From: Hymenobacter sediminis
GTDB lineage: Bacteria > Bacteroidota > Bacteroidia > Cytophagales > Hymenobacteraceae
Assembly: GCF_003231285.1 (NCBI RefSeq)
Contig: NZ_QKNS01000006.1
Coordinates: forward strand, 186,001 to 250,000
DNA: 64,000 bases
Reading direction: 5' to 3'
Shown here: positions 26,748 through 35,574 of the stretch, one piece after another
Layout of the letters: each line of letters starts with the position of its first letter
Position numbering within the stretch: the first letter of the stretch is position 1
Translations under genes and position numbers: made by a program
The notes under the pieces: generated by a model
Databases searched by the model: none
Told to the model about the DNA's origin: nothing
The model's input: the letters and a program-made list of their open reading frames with translations, nothing else

Positions 26748-27890
26748 TTATTTTTTAGCTGCTTCCAGCTTTGCCGACATTTTCTCTGAATCAGCAGTGC
26801 GGCCTACCCGCAGGTAAGCTTTCTGCAAAGAAGAGATAGTCGAACGGTCGTCTGGCTGAACCTGCAGAGCCTTCTCGAAATATGGGATAGACTCCTGGAA
26901 GAACTTCTTGCCATCAGCCTCATACTTCTTACCCGACTTCTGATATTCAGCCAAGCTCATTTTGCTGGCGCGAGTGTACAGGTCGGCTGCTTTATTGTAG
27001 TTATAAACCCCCAGGTTAAAGTTGGCATCGAAGTTATTAGGGTCTACTTCTACTGCTTTCTTGTATGCCTCCAGCGCTTTGGCTGGCTGCTTATCCTGGT
27101 CATATACCGAACCAAGCACGGCATACAGGTTTGAGTTCTTCGGATCGGCAGCAATTGCCCGCTCAATTTTGCTGATGGCTTCCTTACCACGGCCAGCGCT
27201 CAACTCCATGTTGAGGTCTTCCAGCATAAAGCTTTTGTTGTTTGGATAAGCGGCCAGCGCATCCTGCACAACTTTCCGAGCAGCAGCATCATCTTTCTCC
27301 TGACGCGCAATTTGCAACAGGCTAACGTACATCTGCGGCGACTTATAGCCAATGCCTTGCAGCTTAGCGTACATTTCCTTTGCGCCACCGAGGTCCTGGT
27401 TAGCCGCAGCCGCGTAGGCAGCGTACAGGTACGCCGTTGAATCCTGCGGACGGATCTGCTGGGCCATGCGGTACGACTCAATAGCCTTTGCGAAATCCTT
27501 GCTGTTATAGCTTTCTACCCCAGAGTTCAGTGCCAAGCCATACAGGCCGTCCAGTTTCTGAGTGGCCATTTTGCCATATTCGCTGTCTTTGCCTTCCAGG
27601 CTTACAGCTTTCGAATAGGATTCATAAGCCGTTTTAGTAGCCTCAGCAACGGGAACCGTCTTACCGTAAATCGGGCTAGCTAAGATGCCTTCATAGATTT
27701 CACCCCGGGTATACCACGTCTTGGCCTTGCCCTGGGTTTTTTCGTTGGTAATGGCTTTATCAATTTCGGTGCGCGCTTTATCCAGCGTACCCTGCTTCTG
27801 GAACAGGATAGCGTTGGTAACAGCCGAGTTTTGAGCCGAAGCCGTGTGGAGGGCGGCCGCAGCCACTAGGGTCAAAATAATCTTCTTCAT
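26748..27890 (-). CDS. Secreted tetratricopeptide repeat protein
   Basis: 380 aa. Signal peptide 'ILTLVAAAALHTASAQ' at residues 4-19, then serial TPR units through the protein, the clearest being 'NLYAVLGSVYDQDKQPAKAL' and 'FDANFNLGVYNYNKAADLY'. TPRs bind proteins, so it is likely a periplasmic scaffold. 87 bp upstream is the stop of gyrA, on the same strand but separated by a hairpin. Partner unknown. Confidence 0.9.
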   Translation of the reverse strand: MKKIILTLVAAAALHTASAQNSAVTNAILFQKQGTLDKARTEIDKAITNEKTQGKAKTWYTRGEIYEGILASPIYGKTVPVAEATKTAYESYSKAVSLEGKDSEYGKMATQKLDGLYGLALNSGVESYNSKDFAKAIESYRMAQQIRPQDSTAYLYAAYAAAANQDLGGAKEMYAKLQGIGYKSPQMYVSLLQIARQEKDDAAARKVVQDALAAYPNNKSFMLEDLNMELSAGRGKEAISKIERAIAADPKNSNLYAVLGSVYDQDKQPAKALEAYKKAVEVDPNNFDANFNLGVYNYNKAADLYTRASKMSLAEYQKSGKKYEADGKKFFQESIPYFEKALQVQPDDRSTISSLQKAYLRVGRTADSEKMSAKLEAAKK

Positions 27891-27941
27891 GGGAGGTTTG
27901 CTGAAGAATGAGCAGGGTTAGTGAAAGGAATTGCAACGCAA

Positions 27942-27971
27942 ACGGCAGAACTCACCGATGAGTTCTGCCGT
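27942..27971 (-). terminator. Hairpin between gyrA and the TPR gene
   Basis: 13-bp perfect stem ACGGCAGAACTCA / TGAGTTCTGCCGT with 4-nt loop, a few bases after the gyrA stop (minus strand); flanking TTGCAA also pairs. Weak T-tail. Confidence 0.7.
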
Positions 27972-27977
27972 TGCAAG

Positions 27978-30563
27978 TTAATTAGCGCTGATGGAATCTG
28001 GGTCCGTAAGGTCGTCGAGGCCCGCATCCGGGGTAGCGGGTTGCCCCTCCCCGTCCGGGCTGCCATTGGGTAGCAGCCCCTGCAGCTCGGCCTCTTCCGC
28101 CTCAACATCTTTCTCTTCGGCAGCAACTTTTGCCACCGACGATATTTCATCGCCTTGGCTGATTTTCAGTAGTCGGACGCCTTGAGTTGCCCGGCCAATA
28201 CTGCGCAGCTCATTCATCCGCAGACGAATAGTAATACCGGACTTGTTGATGATCATCAGATCATCGGAGTCGCTGACGGCCTTGATGGTTACCAGTTGCC
28301 CGGTTTTTTCCGTCAGTTTCATAGCGCGCACACCCTTACCCCCGCGGTTGGTGATACGGTACTCTTCTAACGGGCTACGCTTACCGTAGCCGTTTTCCGA
28401 CACTACCAGCAGCTCATCCTGGCTGTCTTTGTCGATGCACACCATACCTACCACCCGGTCGTCGGTCATGTCCTCGGCCAGCGTGATACCACGTACCCCG
28501 GCAGCCGTGCGGCCCATGGAACGCACTTTCTCTTCGGGGAAACGTACGGCCCGACCAGAGCGCAAGGCCAATACTACCTCAGAGTTGCCGTTGAGCAACT
28601 GTACATCCAGCAGTCGGTCGCCTTCGTTGATCGTAATGGCATTGATACCGGCGGCACGCGGACGCGAATACGCTTCGAGAGGTGTTTTCTTCACGGTGCC
28701 CTGCTCGGTGCAGAACATCAGGAAGGTATTGTCGAGGTAATCCGGGTCGCGCAGGCCGCGCACGTTTAGTACGGAACGCACGCTGTCCTCACGCGGAATC
28801 TCAATCAGGTTCTGAATCGGACGGCCTTTGGTGTTCTTGCCACCTTCTGGCACTTCGTACACTTTCAGCCAGAATACGCGGCCCAGCTCCGTGAAGAACA
28901 GCAGGTACTCGTGAGTGGTAGCTACAAACAGGTGCTCAGTAAAGTCATCCTGCTTGGAGGCAGCCCCGCGGGCTCCTACCCCTCCCCGACCCTGCGCCCG
29001 GTATTCATCGAGGGCAGTCCGCTTGATGTAACCTTCGCGGGAGATGGTAATTACCATGCTCTCGTCGGCAATCATGTCTTCCATCGAGAAGTCACCACCG
29101 GCGTACTCAATGGTTGTCCGGCGAGCATCACCGTACCGCTCCCGAATATCAACAAGCTCCTGACGGATAATATCGCGCTGCATCTCATCAGAGGCCAGTA
29201 CGGCCTTCAGATGGTCAATCAGGCTCATCAGCTCGTTGTATTCCTGTACCAGCTTGTCGCGCTCCAGACCCGTAAGGCGCTGCAGACGCATATCCAGGAT
29301 GGCGCGGGCCTGTACTTCGCTCAGCGAGAATCGCTCGATCAGCTGCATGCGGGCCGCGTCACCGTCGCGGGAGGCTCGGATCAGGGCAATCACCTCATCG
29401 AGGTGGTCGAGGGCAATCAGCAAGCCTTCCAGGATGTGCGCACGCTTCTGGGCTTCGGCCAGCTCATAGCGGGTCCGGCGCACCACCACATCGGCCCGGT
29501 GCTCCACGAAGTACTGAATCAGATTCTTCAGGTTGAGCGTCATCGGACGGCCCTTCACCAGCGCCACATTGTTAACCCCGAACGACGATTGCAGTTGGGT
29601 GTACTTGAACAGGTTGTTCAGTACCACCGTCGGCATAGCGTCGCGCTTCAGGTCATACACGATGCGCATACCGTCGCGGTCCGATTCGTCGCGCAGGTCG
29701 GCAATACCCTCAATTTTCTTCTCATTGATGAGTGCGGCCGTCTTCTCAATCATCGAGGCCTTGTTCACCATATAGGGAATCTCGGTCACGACAATTTGCT
29801 CCTTACCTGAAGGCGTAGTTTCGAAGTGCGCTTTAGCCCGCATCACTACGCGGCCCCGGCCAGTTTCGAAGGCCTGCTTTACACCCTCATAGCCGTAGAT
29901 GATACCGCCGGTCGGGAAGTCAGGAGCCGTGATGTGCTCCATCAACTCGGCAATAGTAATGTCGGGGTTAGCCAGGTAGGCCACAATGCCGTCCACTACC
30001 TCCGTCAGGTTGTGCGGGGCCATGTTGGTGGCCATACCCACCGCAATACCGGTGGTACCGTTTACCAGCAGGTTCGGGAACTTCGCCGGCATCACCGACG
30101 GCTCCTCCAAGGAGTCATCGAAGTTGGGCTGGAAATCTACCGTGTCTTTGTCCAGGTCACCGAGCATTTCATCAGCCAGGCGCTTCAGACGGGCTTCGGT
30201 GTAACGCATAGCCGCCGGCGAGTCGCCGTCGATGCTACCGAAGTTACCTTGGCCATCCACGAGGGGGTAGCGCAGGCTCCAGTCCTGGGCCATGCGCACC
30301 ATGGTATCGTAAACCGAGGAGTCGCCGTGGGGGTGATACTTACCGAGCACCTCCCCCACAATACGGGCACTCTTCTTATAGGATTTGTTGTAGGATACGC
30401 CCAGTTCCGACATGCCGTAGAGTACACGGCGGTGCACGGGTTTGAGGCCGTCGCGTACGTCAGGTAGAGCCCGGGAGATGATAACCGACATCGAGTAGTC
30501 GATGTAGGCCCCACGCATCTCATCTTCAATGTTTATCGGAATGATCTTTTCGCCTTCCGCCAT
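27978..30563 (-). CDS. gyrA: DNA gyrase subunit A
   Basis: 861 aa. Breakage-reunion subunit that introduces negative supercoils with GyrB. N-terminal 'MRGAYIDYSMSVIISRALPD', 'RRVLYGM', catalytic Tyr121 in 'AAMRYTEARL'. The quinolone region reads 'HPHGDSSVYDT', with Ser82 and Asp86 at the E. coli 83 and 87 positions, i.e. the susceptible type. The C-terminal beta-pinwheel carries a GyrA-box variant 'QGRGGVG', followed by an acidic tail. A type II topoisomerase IV ParC is less likely because the GyrA box is present. Confidence 0.95.
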   Translation of the reverse strand: MAEGEKIIPINIEDEMRGAYIDYSMSVIISRALPDVRDGLKPVHRRVLYGMSELGVSYNKSYKKSARIVGEVLGKYHPHGDSSVYDTMVRMAQDWSLRYPLVDGQGNFGSIDGDSPAAMRYTEARLKRLADEMLGDLDKDTVDFQPNFDDSLEEPSVMPAKFPNLLVNGTTGIAVGMATNMAPHNLTEVVDGIVAYLANPDITIAELMEHITAPDFPTGGIIYGYEGVKQAFETGRGRVVMRAKAHFETTPSGKEQIVVTEIPYMVNKASMIEKTAALINEKKIEGIADLRDESDRDGMRIVYDLKRDAMPTVVLNNLFKYTQLQSSFGVNNVALVKGRPMTLNLKNLIQYFVEHRADVVVRRTRYELAEAQKRAHILEGLLIALDHLDEVIALIRASRDGDAARMQLIERFSLSEVQARAILDMRLQRLTGLERDKLVQEYNELMSLIDHLKAVLASDEMQRDIIRQELVDIRERYGDARRTTIEYAGGDFSMEDMIADESMVITISREGYIKRTALDEYRAQGRGGVGARGAASKQDDFTEHLFVATTHEYLLFFTELGRVFWLKVYEVPEGGKNTKGRPIQNLIEIPREDSVRSVLNVRGLRDPDYLDNTFLMFCTEQGTVKKTPLEAYSRPRAAGINAITINEGDRLLDVQLLNGNSEVVLALRSGRAVRFPEEKVRSMGRTAAGVRGITLAEDMTDDRVVGMVCIDKDSQDELLVVSENGYGKRSPLEEYRITNRGGKGVRAMKLTEKTGQLVTIKAVSDSDDLMIINKSGITIRLRMNELRSIGRATQGVRLLKISQGDEISSVAKVAAEEKDVEAEEAELQGLLPNGSPDGEGQPATPDAGLDDLTDPDSISAN

Positions 30564-30691
30564 AGGGAGAGTGTAGTCGGCCGGAGCAGCCCCGAATAGT
30601 GGAGCTTGCCGGCCCGTGAGAGTGAACTTCTTTAAGCCTGCAAGATAGTCAAAAAAACCCGTTTTACCTAGCTAGAAGCCCGATTTACCGG

Positions 30692-30934
30692 CTATTTCAA
30701 GCTCTTGCTCCGGTCGTTTTTATGCTTACCCGTTTCCTGCTTATGCACCTTGATTTTCTCCCCAATAGCGGGGTTCTGTTTCTTGAACAGCGGCTGCCCG
30801 CGGTACTTTGTACCGTTGTGCAAGTGCACCTTGCGGGTGTGGCACGAAACGATGGGACAGGTGCGACACGAAACCGCCAGCACGAGCACCAGCAGCGGGA
30901 GCAAGCAGCGGGAAAGAGATGGTAAAAATGACAT
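30692..30934 (-). CDS. Small Cys-rich lipoprotein, hypothetical
   Basis: 80 aa from ATG 30934. 'LLPLLVLVLAVSCRTC' forms a lipoprotein signal with Cys at residue ~20, and the mature part is short and very basic (many Lys/His: 'KVHLHNGTKYRG', 'KQETGKHKNDRSKS'). Such tiny basic lipoproteins are common in Hymenobacter-like genomes; function unknown. It follows the HD gene by 16 nt on the same strand, probably cotranscribed. Confidence 0.6.
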   Translation of the reverse strand: MSFLPSLSRCLLPLLVLVLAVSCRTCPIVSCHTRKVHLHNGTKYRGQPLFKKQNPAIGEKIKVHKQETGKHKNDRSKSLK

Positions 30935-30950
30935 GGGGTAAAGATAGGAA

Positions 30951-31622
30951 TTACAACTCCTCCACATCCTGGCCTTCCCACTCACGCAGAAACTGAGCCA
31001 GGAACTGCTCCATAAAGGCGTGCCGCTCCTTAGCCACCCGCCGTGCGGCCGGCGTATTCAGCCGCTCCCGCAGGTGCAGCAGCTTCTCGTAGAAATGATT
31101 GATGGTGGGAGCCGTGTTCTGCTTATAGCTCGCGAAGCTCTCGTGCTGGACGGGGGGCACAGCCGGATCGTGCAGGGGGCGATTTTTATGGCCGCCGTAG
31201 GCAAAAGCCCGCGCTACCCCAATAGCACCAATGGCGTCCAGCCGGTCGGCATCCTGCACCAGTTCACCTTCTACGCTGCTCATGGGGGTAGCCACTCCGA
31301 GGCCCTTAAAGCTAATTTCCCGGATAATGGCTTCTACCCTCTTAATAACGGCTTCCGGCGTCTGCTGACTTTCCAACCACTCCCGGGCGGCCTGGGGGCC
31401 AGCCTCTTCATCGCCGCCGTGGAATTTCCAGTCGGCCACATCATGGAGCAGAGCACCCAGCTCCGTCACCAGGGCATCGGCTTCGGGGGTTTGATGGGCC
31501 AGGGCCCGGGCCACTTGCCACACCCGACGGATGTGCTCCCAGTCGTGGCCGGAACCTTCGTGCAGAAACTTCTCGCGGATAAAGTCGGCAGTGCGCGCAA
31601 TAAGTACCTCAGGGGGCAGCAT
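30951..31622 (-). CDS. HD domain phosphohydrolase
   Basis: About 223 aa from ATG 31622 ('MLPPEVLIARTADFI'). Metal-dependent HD fold: 'HDWEHIRRVW' first His, 'LGALLHDVADWKFH' HD pair, 'VQDADRLDAIGAIGVAR' last Asp. Related to YedJ/YpgQ-type nucleotide hydrolases and other small HD enzymes of uncertain substrate. Starts upstream in the ORF were rejected because they add a low-complexity Arg-rich segment. Confidence 0.88.
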   Translation of the reverse strand: MLPPEVLIARTADFIREKFLHEGSGHDWEHIRRVWQVARALAHQTPEADALVTELGALLHDVADWKFHGGDEEAGPQAAREWLESQQTPEAVIKRVEAIIREISFKGLGVATPMSSVEGELVQDADRLDAIGAIGVARAFAYGGHKNRPLHDPAVPPVQHESFASYKQNTAPTINHFYEKLLHLRERLNTPAARRVAKERHAFMEQFLAQFLREWEGQDVEEL

Positions 31623-31753
31623 ACGGAACAGGGGTAAAGATGAGCCGGCAAAAGTACACCGGAATCTTGCGTGGCTCGCCGCCTTTGAATCCCCCCTACC
31701 CCTCTGACCGGGCAAAATCTCAGTTGAAGCACGGGCCCTGAACCGACCACCGG

Positions 31754-31761
31754 TATATTTG
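31754..31761 (+). promoter_or_regulatory. Possible -7 promoter element for the 43-aa gene
   Basis: TATATTTG matches TAnnTTTG. No convincing -33 TTTG lies at the usual spacing, so support is partial. Confidence 0.35.
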
Positions 31762-31815
31762 TCCCAAACGCACGGTTACACCATCTCACCAACGCGGGTC
31801 GCTTTAGAAAAGCGA

Positions 31816-31845
31816 AAACCCCGGCTGTTGGCGCAACCGGGGTTT
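31816..31845 (+). promoter_or_regulatory. Leader hairpin before the 43-aa gene
   Basis: AAACCCCGG / CCGGGGTTT stem (31816-31824 with 31837-31845), 12-nt loop, 39 nt before the ATG at 31884. Could be a terminator for something upstream, or a 5' UTR structure. Confidence 0.55.
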
Positions 31846-31883
31846 CAAGAAGCAGGTGGGCAAACACCTAACTTCTGACTCCA

Positions 31884-32015
31884 ATGAAGAAGGTACGTGT
31901 GAAAGCGGAAAAAACCGAGCAACTTGGTTTCGCCCGCGTCCTCCTCGAGCTCGGCAAAGCTGCTCTAGGAGGAATTGTTCGCGCGGTGGTTTCCTTTATC
32001 CTGGAACGCCACTGA
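31884..32015 (+). CDS. Small protein of 43 aa with basic head and amphipathic hydrophobic tail
   Basis: ORF of 43 codons with ATG start and TGA stop. Residues 1-13 are highly charged (MKKVRVKAEKTEQ); residues ~14-40 form one long helix alternating Leu/Ala/Gly/Val/Ile with Arg and Glu ('LLELGKAALGGIVRAVV'). A strong terminator follows 11 nt after the stop and a hairpin plus a possible promoter precede it, so it looks like its own transcription unit. No family recognised. It could be a membrane-associated regulatory peptide, toxin or ribosome-associated small protein; not decidable here. Confidence 0.65.
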   Translation: MKKVRVKAEKTEQLGFARVLLELGKAALGGIVRAVVSFILERH

Positions 32016-32025
32016 TAGAACACGG

Positions 32026-32062
32026 TAACGGGGTAAGCTTACGGGCTTATCCCGTTATTTGT
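32026..32062 (+). terminator. Rho-independent terminator of the 43-aa gene
   Basis: 13-bp stem TAACGGGGTAAGC / GCTTATCCCGTTA (32026-32038 with 32045-32057, one G-T pair), then TTTGTTT. Confidence 0.8.
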
Positions 32063-32443
32063 TTCCGGAGGCCGGCTGCCTTCGGCGTGGCAGCCTCCTT
32101 GCAGCAAACCAGCAGACAAATATAGAGGGGTTTTCGCCAAATCCGCAACTCGCTCCTGTTCCGGACTTATGCCCTTTCTCTGCCGGGCTTACCTTTTACT
32201 ACCCCTAGCTAGCAGTAACCCTTTTTATTATTTATAGCACTTAATAATTGACTGCAAGGCGATAAATCAGATCATATTATTTCATTGTTCAATCAGCACT
32301 AATTACCTTTTTATCAAGCAAAAACAACCGCATTATTCAGTTACATAAAACTATTTTTACAAGCAAGTAAATCCGAATAAAAGAGCAAGGGCGTAAGTGC
32401 AGACAAATCTACTTATCTCACCCCTTTCTCTTTTCATAATTTC
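32063..32443. other. AT-rich intergenic region upstream of the fasciclin gene
   Basis: About 380 bp, distinctly AT-rich from about 32210 on, without an ORF or clear repeat. Presumably promoter region. Confidence 0.5.
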
Positions 32444-33016
32444 ATGAAAAAGCACCTGCTTTCTTTTGCCGGCGCGGCTCTGCTAGGCATTGCCTCTATC
32501 AATTCCGCTATGGCCCAGGCCCAACTGACCCCAGGCACAGTATCCGTAGGCGGCCAAGCCATGTACCCCAACAAGAACATTGTTGAAAACGCCGTCAACT
32601 CCAAAGACCACACTACCCTGGTAGCCGCCGTGAAGGCCGCAGGCCTGGTAGAAACCTTACAGGGCAAGGGCCCTTTCACGGTATTCGCCCCTACTAACGC
32701 TGCTTTCAGCGCCCTGCCAGCTGGCACCGTTGAAACGCTGGTAAAGCCCGAAAACAAAGCCACCCTCACTAAAATCCTGACTTACCACGTAGTGGCGGGC
32801 AACATGACGGCGGACAAGATTATGTCAGCCATTAAGGCCGGCAAAGGCACCGCTACCCTGAAAACAGTAAGTGGTGGCACGCTGAAGGCAATGATGAACG
32901 GCCCAAAAAACGTGGTACTGCAGGATGAGAAAGGAAATATATCCACTATTTCAACCTACGACGTAATTCAAAGCAATGGCGTAATTCACGTAATTGACAA
33001 AGTATTAATGCCGTAA
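32444..33016 (+). CDS. Secreted fasciclin (FAS1) domain protein
   Basis: 190 aa. Signal peptide 'LLSFAGAALLGIASINSAMAQ'-type (residues 3-24), then a single FAS1 domain: H1-like 'TTLVAAVKAAGLVETLQGKGPFTVFAPTNAAFSAL' and H2-like 'NGVIHVIDKVLMP'. Acts outside the inner membrane, generally in adhesion or cell-surface interactions. Single gene with own terminator. Confidence 0.92.
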   Translation: MKKHLLSFAGAALLGIASINSAMAQAQLTPGTVSVGGQAMYPNKNIVENAVNSKDHTTLVAAVKAAGLVETLQGKGPFTVFAPTNAAFSALPAGTVETLVKPENKATLTKILTYHVVAGNMTADKIMSAIKAGKGTATLKTVSGGTLKAMMNGPKNVVLQDEKGNISTISTYDVIQSNGVIHVIDKVLMP

Positions 33017-33037
33017 CTAGGCACCATCACTTTAATT

Positions 33038-33093
33038 AATAAAAGCCTTCCTGTTCCACTAATATTAATTAGTAGAACAGGAAGGCTTTTATT
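33038..33093 (+). terminator. Terminator after the fasciclin gene
   Basis: 19-bp perfect stem (33038-33056 with 33075-33093; core AAAAGCCTTCCTGTTC) with A/T-rich ends; works in either direction. Confidence 0.85.
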
Positions 33094-33203
33094 TTATGAA
33101 TATTTAATTTCCCACAAACACTTTATCCAAAAAAGAGCTTAAGGCTTCATACTTTTTTGAGACCTGACGGTTATAGAAGGGTACTCTTATAACCCTAGTC
33201 TTT

Positions 33204-33851
33204 ATGCCTCACTTTACGGCTGCTGATCTTGCCGACCTGGAAAAGGTTTTCCGGCTGAATCTGGTCAATGCCATTACCGGGTTTAAGCCGGCTAATCTGC
33301 TGGGCACCACCGATGCGGAAGGCCGCACGAACCTGGCTATTATCAGTTCGGTTGTGCACTTAGGCTCTCAACCGGCCTTGCTGGGCCTAGTCATGCGTCC
33401 GCCCAGCGTGCCCCGCCACTCCTATGATAACATCCGGGCTACCCGCTACTACACCCTCAACCACGTGCATACGGGCATTATTGAGGAAGCACACGGCACC
33501 TCGGCCAACTTTGAGCGCGAGGTATCGGAGTTCGACGCCTGCGGACTCACGCCCGAGTACCGCGACGGCTTTTTAGCACCCTACGTTCAGGAAAGTCGGT
33601 TGCAGATTGGACTGGAACTGGTTCAGGAGCTACCCATTGAAGCCAACGGCACCGTGCTGCTCATTGGCCGCGTACAGCACCTCTACCTTCCGGACGAAGC
33701 ACTACGCCCCGATGGCTCCCTGAACCTGCCGGCGGCTGACACAGTAGCCCTGAGCGGCCTCGATACATACTACACGGCCACGGCCGTAGCCCGGTACGGG
33801 TATGCCCGTCCCGGACAGCCCGTACCCGAACTACCGTTGGATGATCAATAG
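33204..33851 (+). CDS. Flavin reductase-like domain protein
   Basis: 215 aa, soluble. FMN-binding split-barrel of the flavin reductase type: 'RLNLVNAITGFKPANLLGTTDAEGRTNLAIISS' and 'GLVMRPPSVPRHSYDNIRATRYYTLNHV' match the flavin-contacting strands. Reaction partner unknown. Its last 7 bp overlap the convergent kinase gene. Confidence 0.8.
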   Translation: MPHFTAADLADLEKVFRLNLVNAITGFKPANLLGTTDAEGRTNLAIISSVVHLGSQPALLGLVMRPPSVPRHSYDNIRATRYYTLNHVHTGIIEEAHGTSANFEREVSEFDACGLTPEYRDGFLAPYVQESRLQIGLELVQELPIEANGTVLLIGRVQHLYLPDEALRPDGSLNLPAADTVALSGLDTYYTATAVARYGYARPGQPVPELPLDDQ

Positions 33852-35125
33852 CTCACCGAAAGTTCATTCGGCAGAAATACCCGAAAAGTGGTACCCTGGT
33901 CTGGCTCGCTGTCAACTTCGATATAGCCCCCCTGGCCCTGAACCAACCGGTTCACCAAGAACAGTCCTACACCGGTGCCCTCACTTGCCTGGTGGTGGAA
34001 CCGCCGAAACAGCTTGAACAACTCCGAGCCGTGGCGCTGCAGATCAATACCCAAGCCGTTATCTGATACCTGCAGTACCACTTGCCCGGAAGTTGGCCAG
34101 CTCTGCAATGTTACCTGCGGCAGCCGGTTGGGGTGGCGGTACTTTAGCGCATTGGAAAGCAGATTCAGCAGAATAGTGCGCAAATTGGACCGCACAAGTA
34201 CTACCTCCGGTGCGGGCTTAAAGTCGCTGCAGACGTTGGCCTGGGTTTCCAGCAGCTGAGGACGTAGGGTCTGAAGCACGTCGGCTGTCAAGTCGGCCAA
34301 GTCCACGGGTTCAGCTAACTGTTCCCGTGGTTGGCGCTCCTCCTGCACCACGGCGGCCAAGCCATTAATGGTGGTAGAGAGGTCGCGCAATGATTCATCC
34401 ACCAAGCGCAGCACGTAGCCCTGCTCAGGGTCATGGAAGGTAGCCGAACGCCGCAGTTCATCAAACAGCCCCTGTAAGTTATTCACGGGCTGACGCAAAT
34501 CGTGGGAAGCGGCGTACACGAAGTTATCCAGATCGGCGTTGGTGCGGGCCAGTTTCTGATTAGCTGAATCCAGAGCCTGGTTACGCGCTTCTACATCTTG
34601 GTAGGCTTGCTGCAACTGCGTATTGGATAGCTGTATTTGCAGGCGGGCATCCGTTAGCTCCTGCAGTGACTCACGGAGCTGCTGGTTTACGGCCTCCAAC
34701 GCGGTATGGTGCCGGGCCACGTACTGCCGCCACTCATTTTTTTCGATGGCGTGCAGCACCGTTTTGCTCAGCAGCTCCTGATCAAATTGCTGCTTTACCA
34801 GATAATCAAGGGCGCCATTGTTAAGGGCGCGCACGGCCAGCTGCTCACTGCCGCCGCCCGTAATCATCACCACGCACAGCGTATCGGCCGGCGCCTGCTG
34901 CTGCAGTTCCAGCAGTAAGGTCAGCCCATCGGTATCGGGCAGGTTGTAGTCCAGCAGCACACAGTCGGGCTGGTAGGTGCGGAATGCGGCTACCCCCTCT
35001 TCGCCCGAGGATGCTTCATAAAGCTCAAACGGCTCCTGCCCGGCATACTTGCGCAGGTAGCGTTTGTAGAGCATGCGGTCTTGCTCGTTGTCGTCAACTA
35101 CTAAGATTTTCTTCACCCCACTCAT
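33845..35125 (-). CDS. Response regulator-histidine kinase hybrid (REC - coiled coil - HisKA - HATPase)
   Basis: 426 aa. Receiver at residues ~6-125 with 'VVDDNEQD' acidic pocket, phospho-acceptor Asp59 in 'CVLLDYNLPD' and Lys111. A long coiled coil (~135-200, Gln/Leu-rich) leads to the dimerisation/phosphotransfer helix with His208 in 'AASHDLRQP', then an ATPase domain with N-box 'NLLSNALKY', 'DNGLGID' and 'GTGVGLFLVNRLV'. No membrane segments. Starts 2 nt after the response regulator stop, last gene of the phytochrome operon, so it likely relays or branches the light signal. Confidence 0.92.
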   Translation of the reverse strand: MSGVKKILVVDDNEQDRMLYKRYLRKYAGQEPFELYEASSGEEGVAAFRTYQPDCVLLDYNLPDTDGLTLLLELQQQAPADTLCVVMITGGGSEQLAVRALNNGALDYLVKQQFDQELLSKTVLHAIEKNEWRQYVARHHTALEAVNQQLRESLQELTDARLQIQLSNTQLQQAYQDVEARNQALDSANQKLARTNADLDNFVYAASHDLRQPVNNLQGLFDELRRSATFHDPEQGYVLRLVDESLRDLSTTINGLAAVVQEERQPREQLAEPVDLADLTADVLQTLRPQLLETQANVCSDFKPAPEVVLVRSNLRTILLNLLSNALKYRHPNRLPQVTLQSWPTSGQVVLQVSDNGLGIDLQRHGSELFKLFRRFHHQASEGTGVGLFLVNRLVQGQGGYIEVDSEPDQGTTFRVFLPNELSVSY

Positions 35126-35127
35126 CC

Positions 35128-35574
35128 TTAGCTCAACGGGGGCAGCTCTGAAGTTCCCAGCCAGTAGTTGACCAGCAGGCGCGCTTTCTCTTCCAGGGAA
35201 GCGTACTCAATAGGCTTGGTCAGGTAGCTGTTGGCGCCCAACCGGTAGCACTCCTCAATATCGCGGGTGTTGGACGAAGTACTGAAAATGATAACCGGAA
35301 TCGACTGTAGCTGTGGATCCTGTTTCAATATTCCAAGTACCGTCCGGCCATCGGTGCCGGGCAGGTTGAGGTCAAGCAGCACAAATGCAGGCAGGGTCAG
35401 GGGCCAGCCCGCACGTTTTCCATAACCCTGCAGATACTCCAGGGCCTGGTCGCCATCTTCGCAACGCAGCAGCGGATTGGCCAGAGCCTGCTTGCGGAAA
35501 GCACGACCCAGCGCGGTAAAATCCTCTACGCTGTCTTCCACCACTAGGATGGGCTTGAGAGATGAGGTTATCAC
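35128..35574 (-). CDS. Rcp1-type single-domain response regulator
   Basis: 148 aa, REC only. 'VVEDSVEDF' acidic residues, phospho-acceptor Asp68 in 'VLLDLNLPGTDG', 'IFSTSS' Thr/Ser switch and 'SYLTKP' Lys. The long beta4-alpha4 region and C-terminal arm resemble phytochrome-associated Rcp1/CheY-like regulators. It is adjacent to the BphP gene (stop codon of bphP immediately upstream), so it is the probable acceptor of its phosphate. Confidence 0.93.
   Translation of the reverse strand: MITSSLKPILVVEDSVEDFTALGRAFRKQALANPLLRCEDGDQALEYLQGYGKRAGWPLTLPAFVLLDLNLPGTDGRTVLGILKQDPQLQSIPVIIFSTSSNTRDIEECYRLGANSYLTKPIEYASLEEKARLLVNYWLGTSELPPLS

Noticed and set aside
28911..29810. 299-codon plus-strand ORF opposite gyrA
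   Set aside because: Shadow; gyrA is complete on the other strand.
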